Below are positions 1 through 5,429 of a stretch of DNA of 5,429 nucleotides, piece after piece. Position 1 is the first letter of the stretch, and each line of letters opens with the position of its first letter. The stretch spans positions 1 through 5,429 of the forward strand of contig USHH01000155.1 of assembly GCA_900554345.1 (NCBI GenBank), in the 5' to 3' direction. The notes below the pieces were generated by a model that was given only the letters and a program-made list of their open reading frames with translations, did not search any database and was not told where the DNA came from. A program made the translations under genes and the position numbers. Source of the DNA: an uncultured Bacteroidales bacterium. Lineage in GTDB: Bacteria > Bacteroidota > Bacteroidia > Bacteroidales > Muribaculaceae.

Positions 1-358
1 CCCATCCAACACGCGACAGTGGCATTGCCAGACAGAAAATAAATCCTGCACATAGCCCTGTTATAAGAAATCCATACTCTAAATGGGCTGAAATGATATC
101 TCTTAATACCACTAATAATCCGGCACATAACACAAGCAGAAAAACAAAAATAAATCTGAAATGATTAAATACAGGAGTGTTTTTCACCTCTACATTTAAA
201 AGCTCAACATCATTGTCATACTTAGGGGTATTATTTTCCTTCGGAATTATCCATATACCCTTAGCATTCTTATCTATGTTTACTGTCGATTCGGATATAT
301 ATATCGGATTGTTGTCCTTGGTTGTCCAGCTCTCAAGATATCCAAACCTGTTCTCGCA
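1..358 (-). CDS. Partial membrane protein of unknown function, truncated at both ends
   Basis: I do not recognise this protein. The minus strand is open without a stop from the junction near 358 to the window edge, giving about 119 residues. The first ~65 are soluble and polar, with stretches such as YISESTVNIDKNAKG and WIIPKENNTPKYDND. Two hydrophobic segments follow: residues ~67-85 (around FIFVFLLVLCAGLLVV) and ~96-115 (around GFLITGLCAGFIFCLA), separated by a short charged loop. The residue composition is natural for a real protein, whereas the + strand reading of the same bases is not. GC is low (28% and 32% in two 60-base lines counted by hand, against 57% in a line of the neighbouring gene). 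The C-terminus lies outside the window. The N-terminus appears cut by the junction; GTG at 365-367 is in frame and could serve as a start, but it sits inside the Omp28 signal-peptide coding region. Confidence 0.6.
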
Positions 359-362
359 TAAA
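355..362. other. Abrupt junction between two truncated head-to-head genes
   Basis: To the left the DNA is AT-rich and codes on the minus strand; to the right it is GC-rich and codes on the plus strand. The Omp28 frame continues leftward as His-Lys-Thr-Thr-Ile-Ser-Lys-Tyr, where CAT (357-359) stands exactly where an ATG would give a normal lipoprotein signal peptide. Both genes seem to lose their 5' ends here, with no room for the promoters a divergent pair would need. I see no terminal inverted repeat, target duplication or recombinase site. Either a genomic rearrangement or an assembly chimera would explain this, and the sequence alone cannot separate them. Confidence 0.55.
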
Positions 363-1214
363 ACCACAATATCAAAATATGCCGCCGGCGCGGCGCTTGC
401 AGCTTCCCTGCTCTTCGGCGCCTGCGACAATATCAACGAGGAAGACCGCTTCATCCCGGTGGAGAGGCCCACTGTGGAGAGAAAGGTGCTGATCCAGGAG
501 TTCACCGGCATCCGCTGCGTCAACTGTCCCGATGCCGCATCCCTGATGCACGACCTGCAGGGTCAGTATCCGGAGTCGGTTATAGTAGTGGCGCTCCATC
601 CAAAGGACCATCCTTTCAGCAATCCGATCGCCGGATTCAGCCTTGCCACTGATGAGGCAAAGACCTATTTCGAGTACTATAACGGCAACGAGCTTCCGGC
701 TGCCATCGTCAATTCAGGCGGTCTGAACTCCAACTTCAACCAGTGGTCGAGCATCGCGCTCAGCGCCATGCAGGAGAAGGCAAAACTTGAGATCGACCTG
801 GCAACCGTATATCACGAAGACCAAGACCCTGTAGATAAGGATAAGGTTATCCGTACGGTCGAGGCAAGCTATTCTGTGCGGTTCAACGAGATGTATGACG
901 GCAACGTCAGCGTGCTCGTATGGATCATAGAGAACGACATCACAGGCCCGCAGATGTCGACGAGCGGGCGCATTCCCGAATACACCCATCGTCACGTATT
1001 CCGCAAATCGCTCAACGGCGACTGGGGCGAGCAGATCGGATCGAAGTTCACCACCGACCAGGTGGTGGAGGGCAGCGCCGCATGCACGATTCCCGAAGAC
1101 TGGAACGTCGACAACTGCCAGATCGTGGCCTTCGCGTTCAAGACCGGCGACAAGGGCGTGGAGAATGCCGAAGTGGTCGATGTGATAAGCAAGGAAAGCA
1201 ATCCAGCTGAATAG
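360..1214 (+). CDS. Omp28-family thioredoxin-like outer membrane lipoprotein, start codon missing
   Basis: This is an Omp28-related envelope lipoprotein of Bacteroidetes. The first residues (KTTISKYAAGAALAAS) form a signal peptide ending in the lipobox LFGAC; the lipidated Cys codon is 423-425. A thioredoxin-like domain follows, with the strand KVLIQEFTGIRC and a CVNC motif (Cys codons 516-518 and 525-527, mature residues 32 and 35), then VIVVALHPKDHP. The C-terminal half, with SYSVRFNEMYDGNVSVLVWI and YTHRHVFRKSLNGDWG, matches the beta-rich Omp28 tail. The 284 residues from 360 suit the family. No ATG lies at the expected point. The frame stays open leftward to ATG 276 and GTG 177, but the extra residues are antisense to another gene and would bury the signal peptide behind about 60 residues, so I regard them as spurious. 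It lies 36 bases before dsbD, probably in the same operon. The redox role is inferred from the CxxC; Omp28 function is poorly known. Confidence 0.85.
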   Translation, partial: KTTISKYAAGAALAASLLFGACDNINEEDRFIPVERPTVERKVLIQEFTGIRCVNCPDAASLMHDLQGQYPESVIVVALHPKDHPFSNPIAGFSLATDEAKTYFEYYNGNELPAAIVNSGGLNSNFNQWSSIALSAMQEKAKLEIDLATVYHEDQDPVDKDKVIRTVEASYSVRFNEMYDGNVSVLVWIIENDITGPQMSTSGRIPEYTHRHVFRKSLNGDWGEQIGSKFTTDQVVEGSAACTIPEDWNVDNCQIVAFAFKTGDKGVENAEVVDVISKESNPAE

Positions 1215-1250
1215 AACATCATATTATCAACTTAAAGACTACACTACAAA

Positions 1251-3263
1251 ATGAGACGCAATCTATTGACACTTCTGATGGCCATGGTGGCGATCGGCTC
1301 GGCATGGGCCGTCGACGCCGTGAAGTGGACCGTCAAGCTTGTGGGCGACGGCACCGACTCCCCGTCGGTGCAGGCTACGGCCGTGATCACGCCTGGCTAC
1401 CACATGTATGACATGGCCAACCCGGCGGGCGGCTCCAACCCTCTTGAGTTCTTCTTCGACGTCAAGGGATGTAAGACCGACGGCAAGCCAAAGGCCAACA
1501 AAGCCTACACAAAGGAATACGACGACGTGTTCGAGGTAGACCAGTATTTCTACGAAGGCACCGTCGTATTTACACAGAAACTCAAGCCTACCGCTCCCGA
1601 CTACAGCGTGAAGGTAGAGATTAAGGGTCAGGCGTGCAACGATTCCGGCTGTGTGCCCCTCTTCGCATCGCAGACCCTCAAAGGAAAGGCTCCCGGCGTA
1701 AAGGCCGATGAGTCGGCCAATGAGGAGGGAAAGGTAGACGCCCTCACGCAGATGACCGACTCTCTCCAGGAGGCCGAGGACTTCATGACGCCGGCCGCCA
1801 ACCAGAGCAACGTGAGCGCCACCAACGACAGTTGGTGGGAGAACGTCGAGGCCGAGCTGCGTGTCTTCTCCGATGCTCCCGAGCAGCAGAGCCGCAGCCT
1901 ATGGTATATCTTCATCGCCGGCTTCATCGGCGGCCTCATCGCTCTTGTGACGCCTTGCGTATGGCCGATGATACCGATGACCGTGAGCTTCTTCCTCAAG
2001 CAGAACAAGAGCCGCAGCAAATCGGTGGCCACGGCTGCCATCTATGGCGCCTCCATCATCGTGATCTATGTGGCGCTTGGATTGATCGTGACGGCGGTGT
2101 TCGGAGCCTCGGCCCTCAATGAGCTTGCCACGAGCGCCATCTTCAACATCATCTTCTTCCTGCTTCTCGTTGTTTTCGCCATTTCCTTCATGGGTGGCTT
2201 CGAGCTGACACTCCCCTCCTCATGGACCAACAAGATGGACTCGAAGGTCGACACCACTACCGGTCTGATCTCCGTATTCTTCATGGCGTTCACTCTCGTG
2301 CTCGTCTCCTTCTCCTGTACCGGCCCGATCATCGGCACCCTGCTTGTGGAGGCTGCCGCCACTTCCAACTTCATCTCGCCAGCCGTCGGAATGTTTGGCT
2401 TCGCCCTCGCTCTGGCTCTTCCCTTCACCCTCTTCGCCATGTTCCCGACCATGCTCAAGTCGATGCCGAAGAGCGGTGGCTGGATGAACACCGTGAAGGT
2501 GGTGCTCGGTTTCCTCGAGCTCGCCCTGTCGCTCAAGTTCCTCTCGGTGGCCGACCTCGCTTATGGCTGGCGCATACTCGACCGTGAGGTGTTTGTAGCT
2601 CTCTGGATAGTGATCTTCGCGCTGCTTGGAGTCTATCTCCTCGGCAAGCTTACGTTCCCCCACGATGATAAAGTAGAGAAGGTCAGCGTTACCCGCTTCA
2701 TGCTCTCATGCATCTCCTTCGCTTTCGCCATCTATATGCTTCCCGGTCTCTGGGGCGCCCCGCTCAAGAGCATCAGCGCCTTCTCGCCGCCTATCTCGAC
2801 ACAGGACTTCTCGCTCTATCAGGGCGACGTCCACGCTCAGGTCGATGATTTCGAGGAGGGCATGCGTCTCGGTCAGGAACTCGGCAAGCCCGTACTGATC
2901 GACTTCTCCGGCCACGGCTGTGTCAACTGTCGCAAGATGGAGGCCGCCGTCTGGACCGACACCGATGTGAAGGCCTCGATCGACAATGATTTCGTGCTCG
3001 TCACACTCATGGTCGACGAGAAGAAACCGCTGCCGCAGCCCATCACAATCGTGGAGAACGGCACAGAGCGCACCCTGCGCACCGTGGGCGACAAGTGGAG
3101 CTATCTCCAGCGCTCCAAGTTCGGCGCAAACGCCCAGCCCTACCATGTGATTGTGGACAACAACGGCAAGCCTCTGGCTCCCGCATTTGTCTATAAGGAG
3201 GATATACCCGCTTACAAGAGCTTCCTCAACCAGGGCAAGGAAAACTATAAGAAAGGAAAATAA
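1251..3263 (+). CDS. dsbD: Thiol:disulfide interchange protein DsbD (cytochrome c biogenesis type)
   Basis: DsbD moves electrons from cytoplasmic thioredoxin through the inner membrane to periplasmic thiol proteins. All three modules are present in 670 residues. A signal peptide (1-20, ending GSAWA) precedes the N-terminal alpha domain, whose redox pair is C129 and C134 in CNDSGC. An acidic, Ser/Asn-rich linker (~145-215) leads to eight membrane segments at roughly 217-240, 260-284, 296-315, 338-362, 375-400, 413-433, 446-466 and 481-501. These carry the two transmembrane cysteines, C236 in VTPCVWPMIP and C356 in SFSCTGPIIG. The C-terminal gamma thioredoxin domain has C557 and C560 in GHGCVNCRKME and a cis-proline at P630 in QPYHVIVD. 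Every cysteine needed for the relay is there, so the protein should be functional. ATG 1251 directly begins the signal peptide and has an A-rich leader. It follows the Omp28 lipoprotein closely and is followed by a strong hairpin that should end the transcript. Confidence 0.95.
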   Translation: MRRNLLTLLMAMVAIGSAWAVDAVKWTVKLVGDGTDSPSVQATAVITPGYHMYDMANPAGGSNPLEFFFDVKGCKTDGKPKANKAYTKEYDDVFEVDQYFYEGTVVFTQKLKPTAPDYSVKVEIKGQACNDSGCVPLFASQTLKGKAPGVKADESANEEGKVDALTQMTDSLQEAEDFMTPAANQSNVSATNDSWWENVEAELRVFSDAPEQQSRSLWYIFIAGFIGGLIALVTPCVWPMIPMTVSFFLKQNKSRSKSVATAAIYGASIIVIYVALGLIVTAVFGASALNELATSAIFNIIFFLLLVVFAISFMGGFELTLPSSWTNKMDSKVDTTTGLISVFFMAFTLVLVSFSCTGPIIGTLLVEAAATSNFISPAVGMFGFALALALPFTLFAMFPTMLKSMPKSGGWMNTVKVVLGFLELALSLKFLSVADLAYGWRILDREVFVALWIVIFALLGVYLLGKLTFPHDDKVEKVSVTRFMLSCISFAFAIYMLPGLWGAPLKSISAFSPPISTQDFSLYQGDVHAQVDDFEEGMRLGQELGKPVLIDFSGHGCVNCRKMEAAVWTDTDVKASIDNDFVLVTLMVDEKKPLPQPITIVENGTERTLRTVGDKWSYLQRSKFGANAQPYHVIVDNNGKPLAPAFVYKEDIPAYKSFLNQGKENYKKGK

Positions 3264-3283
3264 ACGGCAATCATGCCTCTTAA

Positions 3284-3326
3284 AACAGCCGGCCGGCCTG
3301 CAATAAAGCAGCCCGGCCGGCGTGTT
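3284..3326 (+). terminator. Intrinsic terminator after dsbD
   Basis: A very GC-rich hairpin begins 24 bases after the dsbD stop. GCCGGCCGG (3288-3296) pairs with CCGGCCGGC (3313-3321); after one C:C mismatch, CTGC (3298-3301) pairs with GCAG (3308-3311), leaving the loop AATAAA. AACA (3284-3287) can also pair with TGTT (3323-3326) past a bulged G. Downstream is T/A-rich (GTGTTATATATG) rather than a clean T run, so termination may be incomplete. Confidence 0.8.
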
Positions 3327-3346
3327 ATATATGAATATAATCCGAC

Positions 3347-4189
3347 ATGAGCGATATGCGACTACTGAGACATCTTATCATTCCCTTGGCCGTGGCTGTC
3401 GGGGGATGTGGCTGCGCGGATGCGGCCGACGACTATATGGCACTCGCCGACAGCGCCACGTATTATATAGAGAGGTCGGAATGGTTCAGGGCCGAGGGCT
3501 GTCTCGTCAAAGCATTGCGGCTGCATCCAGCATACCCCGGCAATTCGCTTCTCCTTAGCAATCTCGGCATAGTTAGGACCCATCTCCACAACTACCGGGA
3601 TGCCTTGCAGGCCTATGAGGCCGGACTCGGCATAGGACGCGACTCGACATCCCTTCTCAACAACAGAGCCTATACTTATCTCGTGATCGACCATGGCGAG
3701 GAAGCGGAGAAAGACCTCGATGTCTCCCTTGGCATTGATTCCCTTCAGCAGTGGCCTCTAAGAATGTCTGGACTCCTGGCCCTGCGGCGGGGGGACACCG
3801 CGAAGGCGAGCCGACGCTTCGGGTCCCTGGGGACGCATTTCCCCGATGACGGCAACGGCTATTACGGCTTGGGTAACCTCGCCCTCGTGGAAGGCGACAA
3901 GGAGAAGGCGCTGGGATATTTCACCAAATCGGTGGAGGCTGATCCAAATGAGGAGAACCTCTATCAACTCATTTTGCTGCAAGCCGACACCGGACGACTG
4001 CCGGAAGCCTATGAGACAGCAAGAGCGGCTGTGCGCAGCTATCCTAAGGCCGGCAACCTCTTCGCCGCGCTCGCTTATGTCTATAGGCTACGCTATCAAT
4101 ATGTGGAGAGTGATGAGGCAAAAAAAATAGCCGTCGACAATGACGCTGATAAAGAGGTGATTGATGCCTTGTTCCCGTCACCACGCTGA
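3347..4189 (+). CDS. Tetratricopeptide-repeat lipoprotein
   Basis: This is a TPR protein, probably a scaffold for protein-protein contacts on the periplasmic side of the envelope; no partner is identifiable. The N-terminus (LLRHLIIPLAVAVGGC) is a lipoprotein-type signal with the likely lipidated cysteine at residue 21. About seven TPR helix pairs fill the rest, at roughly 29-61, 66-98, 100-132, 134-167, 168-201, 202-234 and 235-268. The clearest is the fifth, with GYYGLGNLALVEGDKEKALG and YFTKSVEADPN. ATG 3347 is the first start, but ATG 3356 (residue 4, MRLLRHL) would give an equally good or more typical signal peptide. The 280 residues consist of little besides repeats. It lies 83 bases after dsbD with a terminator between. 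I see no TAnnTTTG box upstream, so it is either read through from dsbD or uses a promoter I cannot recognise. Confidence 0.85.
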   Translation: MSDMRLLRHLIIPLAVAVGGCGCADAADDYMALADSATYYIERSEWFRAEGCLVKALRLHPAYPGNSLLLSNLGIVRTHLHNYRDALQAYEAGLGIGRDSTSLLNNRAYTYLVIDHGEEAEKDLDVSLGIDSLQQWPLRMSGLLALRRGDTAKASRRFGSLGTHFPDDGNGYYGLGNLALVEGDKEKALGYFTKSVEADPNEENLYQLILLQADTGRLPEAYETARAAVRSYPKAGNLFAALAYVYRLRYQYVESDEAKKIAVDNDADKEVIDALFPSPR

Positions 4190-4209
4190 GCGCGGTGCCA
4201 AATCCACGC

Positions 4210-4240
4210 TTTCAGAATCGGGGGAATTTAGTTAACTTTG
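4210..4240 (+). promoter_or_regulatory. Bacteroidetes-type promoter for the HU/SPOR gene
   Basis: TAACTTTG (4233-4240) matches the Bacteroidetes -7 consensus TAnnTTTG exactly. TTTC (4210-4213) lies 19 bases upstream and differs from the -33 TTTG by one base. Transcription should begin near 4245-4248, leaving a leader of about 40 bases before ATG 4288. Its position rules against a start at 4195, which would lie upstream of the promoter. Confidence 0.75.
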
Positions 4241-4287
4241 CAGCGCGAAACGGAAGCTGCCGCTTCTTAATCTTATATAATACGGAA

Positions 4288-5256
4288 ATGAACCGACTAT
4301 CACTCTATTTACGCTATCTGCTGGGCATCCACGACTGTGTTGTGATACCCGGCATCGGCGCGTTGATAGTAGGTCGCATTCCTGCCAGGATGGATATGGA
4401 GAGCGGTATGGTGTTGCCTCCCTCACGTAGAGTCACGTTCAATGGTGTCGTGACACACGATGACGGCTTGCTGGCCCATTCGGTATCGAGAAAGGAAGGA
4501 ATTCCTTTCGAGGATGCCCGTCGGGTCGTGGAGCGTTGGAGCGAGATGATTTTCCGTCAGCTCAACGAAGGGCATAAGGTGGTGATCGATGGAATAGGCA
4601 CATTGGGCCTTACTGCCGAGGGCGCCGCCATGTTCATTCCCTCCGTGCGTAGCGAGGACTTTTGCGGGAAGCTCGGTTATACCCCGGTTTCCATAGCATG
4701 CCGTGTCGAGTCTGAAAAGGAGACGATGGCTGATAAGTCATTATCCGATGAAGCCGGCGCTGTGCAGCCCGATCGTTCTCGTTATTACACACTGCGGATA
4801 CCTAAACGCCTGGTAAGGATTTCGGCTGCCGTCGTTATAGCCGGCATAGCCATTATGTCGCTGCTTTGGATGCCACTCGAGCATCCGGCGACCGAAGACC
4901 GTGCCTCGGTTGTGGCCGTCGAGAAAGTGATACCGGCGGTGAAGACAGTCGTAGGCAAGGCCATTATGCCGGCGGTAGAGGCAACCGACTCCGTGGCAAA
5001 GGTCGAAGAGACAAAGGCTCTGCCGGGATATTATCTTATAGTGGCGACATTCCGGAGCGCAGGTGAGGCCGACAGATTCATCGCTGGTCATGCCGGAGAC
5101 ACATATCCTCTGGAAAAAGTAGAGGGAACCACAGTATGCAGGGTGTATGCCGCTGCTTCAGACAATCGTGGGCATCTCGACACGATTCAGAGGAGTCAGT
5201 CTTTCAGAGAGCGGTATCGAGAGGCCTGGATATGGAAAAGGCCCATAAAAAAGTGA
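4288..5256 (+). CDS. HU-CCDC81 domain and SPOR domain membrane protein
   Basis: This bitopic protein of 322 residues has an HU-like module inside the cell and a peptidoglycan-binding module outside. Residues 1-60 (LSLYLRYLLGIHDCVVIPG, GIGALIVGR, RRVTFNGVV) match the first bacterial HU-CCDC81 domain. Residues ~61-140 match the second (LAHSVSRKEGIPFEDARRVV, KVVIDGIGTLGL, FIPS). One membrane segment spans ~176-195 (ISAAVVIAGIAIMSLLWM), with basic residues before it consistent with an N-in orientation. A Val/Ala/Lys/Glu-rich linker (~205-243) leads to a C-terminal SPOR domain (~246-318, YYLIVATFRSAGEADRFIAG and TTVCRVYAAA). SPOR domains bind denuded septal peptidoglycan, so a link between nucleoid and division site is a fair inference from the architecture, not shown here. 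I chose ATG 4288 over GTG 4195 because homology begins at MNRLSLYLRYLL and the promoter lies between the two. It appears to be a single-gene unit. Confidence 0.85.
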   Translation: MNRLSLYLRYLLGIHDCVVIPGIGALIVGRIPARMDMESGMVLPPSRRVTFNGVVTHDDGLLAHSVSRKEGIPFEDARRVVERWSEMIFRQLNEGHKVVIDGIGTLGLTAEGAAMFIPSVRSEDFCGKLGYTPVSIACRVESEKETMADKSLSDEAGAVQPDRSRYYTLRIPKRLVRISAAVVIAGIAIMSLLWMPLEHPATEDRASVVAVEKVIPAVKTVVGKAIMPAVEATDSVAKVEETKALPGYYLIVATFRSAGEADRFIAGHAGDTYPLEKVEGTTVCRVYAAASDNRGHLDTIQRSQSFRERYREAWIWKRPIKK

Positions 5257-5306
5257 AACCGTAAGACTCTAATATATAAAGGGTAATAAAGAGAGATGAA
5301 AAAAAT

Positions 5307-5323
5307 TGCAAGAAAAACTTGCA
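5307..5323. repeat. Short perfect inverted repeat upstream of the tRNA promoter
   Basis: TGCAAG (5307-5312) and CTTGCA (5318-5323) are a perfect 6-base inverted repeat around AAAAA. It covers the -33 element of the tRNA promoter. Read on the minus strand it is a small hairpin followed by a run of seven T, as in an intrinsic terminator facing left, but no minus-strand gene is seen that would use it. It may be only a feature of A-rich spacer DNA. Confidence 0.4.
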
Positions 5324-5349
5324 CAGAACAAAAAAAGGCAGTAACTTTG
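5318..5349 (+). promoter_or_regulatory. Bacteroidetes-type promoter for tRNA-Gly
   Basis: TAACTTTG (5342-5349) is an exact TAnnTTTG -7 box. CTTG (5318-5321) sits 20 bases upstream as a one-mismatch -33 element, in an A-rich stretch that could act like an UP element. Transcription would start near 5354-5357, giving a leader of about 36-39 bases before the tRNA. Confidence 0.75.
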
Positions 5350-5360
5350 CAACGCAAAAA

Positions 5361-5384
5361 GGGGAGCGCCCCGGGTGAAAGCCC
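5361..5384 (+). other. Two small hairpins in the tRNA 5' leader
   Basis: GGGG (5361-5364) can pair with CCCC (5369-5372) across AGCG. GGGT (5373-5376) can pair with GCCC (5381-5384), including a U:G wobble, closing a GAAA tetraloop of the stable GNRA class. The stems abut directly and lie between the promoter and the mature tRNA end, so RNase P would normally remove them. Any function is unknown, and the stems are only four base pairs each. Confidence 0.4.
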
Positions 5385-5392
5385 TGTGAAAT

Positions 5393-5429
5393 GCGAAAGT
5401 AGCTCAGTTGGTAGAGCACAACCTTGCCA
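5393..5429 (+). tRNA. tRNA-Gly(GCC), 5' half only
   Basis: The right edge cuts this tRNA inside its anticodon loop. The visible parts are the acceptor 5' strand GCGAAAG (5393-5399), the linker TA, the D arm GCTC/GAGC (5402-5405 and 5414-5417) with the AGTTGGTA loop, the 5' strand of the anticodon stem CAACC (5419-5423), and the loop TTGCCA. The anticodon is GCC (5426-5428), which reads the glycine codons GGC and GGU. The sequence closely resembles Bacteroidales tRNA-Gly. The 3' half, and any further tRNAs in the transcript, lie outside the window. Confidence 0.9.

Noticed and set aside
1..380. Mobile-element end at the left junction
   Set aside because: No transposase, terminal inverted repeat, target-site duplication or recombinase-like site is visible, and the left DNA enters in the middle of a coding frame, which is unusual for an element end.
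2066..3146. Long open frames on the minus strand inside dsbD (2066-2536, 2220-2663, 2706-3146)
   Set aside because: Their residues are rich in Arg, His, Glu and Gly without domain-like pattern, and they lie wholly opposite an intact, well-recognised dsbD. They reflect the GC-rich third positions of that gene.
1251..3263. Possible broken or cysteine-deficient DsbD
   Set aside because: The frame is intact at 670 residues and all six relay cysteines (129, 134, 236, 356, 557, 560) and the cis-proline are present.
3322..3558. Alternative + strand frame starting just before the TPR gene
   Set aside because: It overlaps the TPR lipoprotein in another frame, starts inside the terminator stem region and has no recognisable domain.
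4179..4197. Hairpin CACC-A-CGC / GCG-C-GGTG whose loop is the TPR stop codon, as a terminator
   Set aside because: The stem is short with an internal mismatch and is followed by CCAAATCC rather than a T run, so I do not call it a terminator.
4741..5091. Minus-strand open frame opposite the HU/SPOR gene
   Set aside because: It has low-quality composition (many Cys, His and Arg) and no promoter or domain, and it lies within a well-supported + strand gene.

Overview
The window looks like chromosomal DNA of a Bacteroidales bacterium, probably a gut member; a Muribaculaceae-like genome would fit the GC-rich genes, but that is a guess. Three things support this: an Omp28-family lipoprotein beside DsbD, an HU-CCDC81/SPOR membrane protein, and two copies of the Bacteroidetes -7 promoter box (TAnnTTTG). 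Start codons sit behind A/T-rich leaders without clear Shine-Dalgarno sites. All complete genes are on the + strand.

Layout. Positions 1 to about 358 are AT-rich and encode, on the minus strand, part of an unidentified protein with two predicted membrane segments. It has no proper N-terminus and runs off the left edge. At about 355-362 the sequence changes abruptly to GC-rich + strand coding: an Omp28-like lipoprotein that lacks a start codon exactly where its signal peptide should begin. This head-to-head junction of two gene fragments looks like a rearrangement or an assembly chimera. Next come dsbD (1251-3263), a strong hairpin terminator (3288-3321), a TPR lipoprotein (3347-4189), a promoter (4210-4240), the HU-CCDC81/SPOR protein (4288-5256), a second promoter (5318-5349) with a short structured leader, and the 5' half of tRNA-Gly(GCC) cut by the right edge.

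How the genes work together. Omp28 and DsbD are 36 bases apart and likely form one transcription unit for envelope thiol chemistry: DsbD carries electrons across the inner membrane, and the lipoprotein has a thioredoxin-like CxxC that could receive them. The TPR lipoprotein is an envelope scaffold of unknown role. The HU/SPOR protein has its own promoter and appears to join a cytoplasmic DNA-binding-type module to a periplasmic peptidoglycan-binding domain.

I see no CRISPR array, transposase, integrase or evident defence system. The most unusual features are the left junction and the AT-rich fragment beside it.
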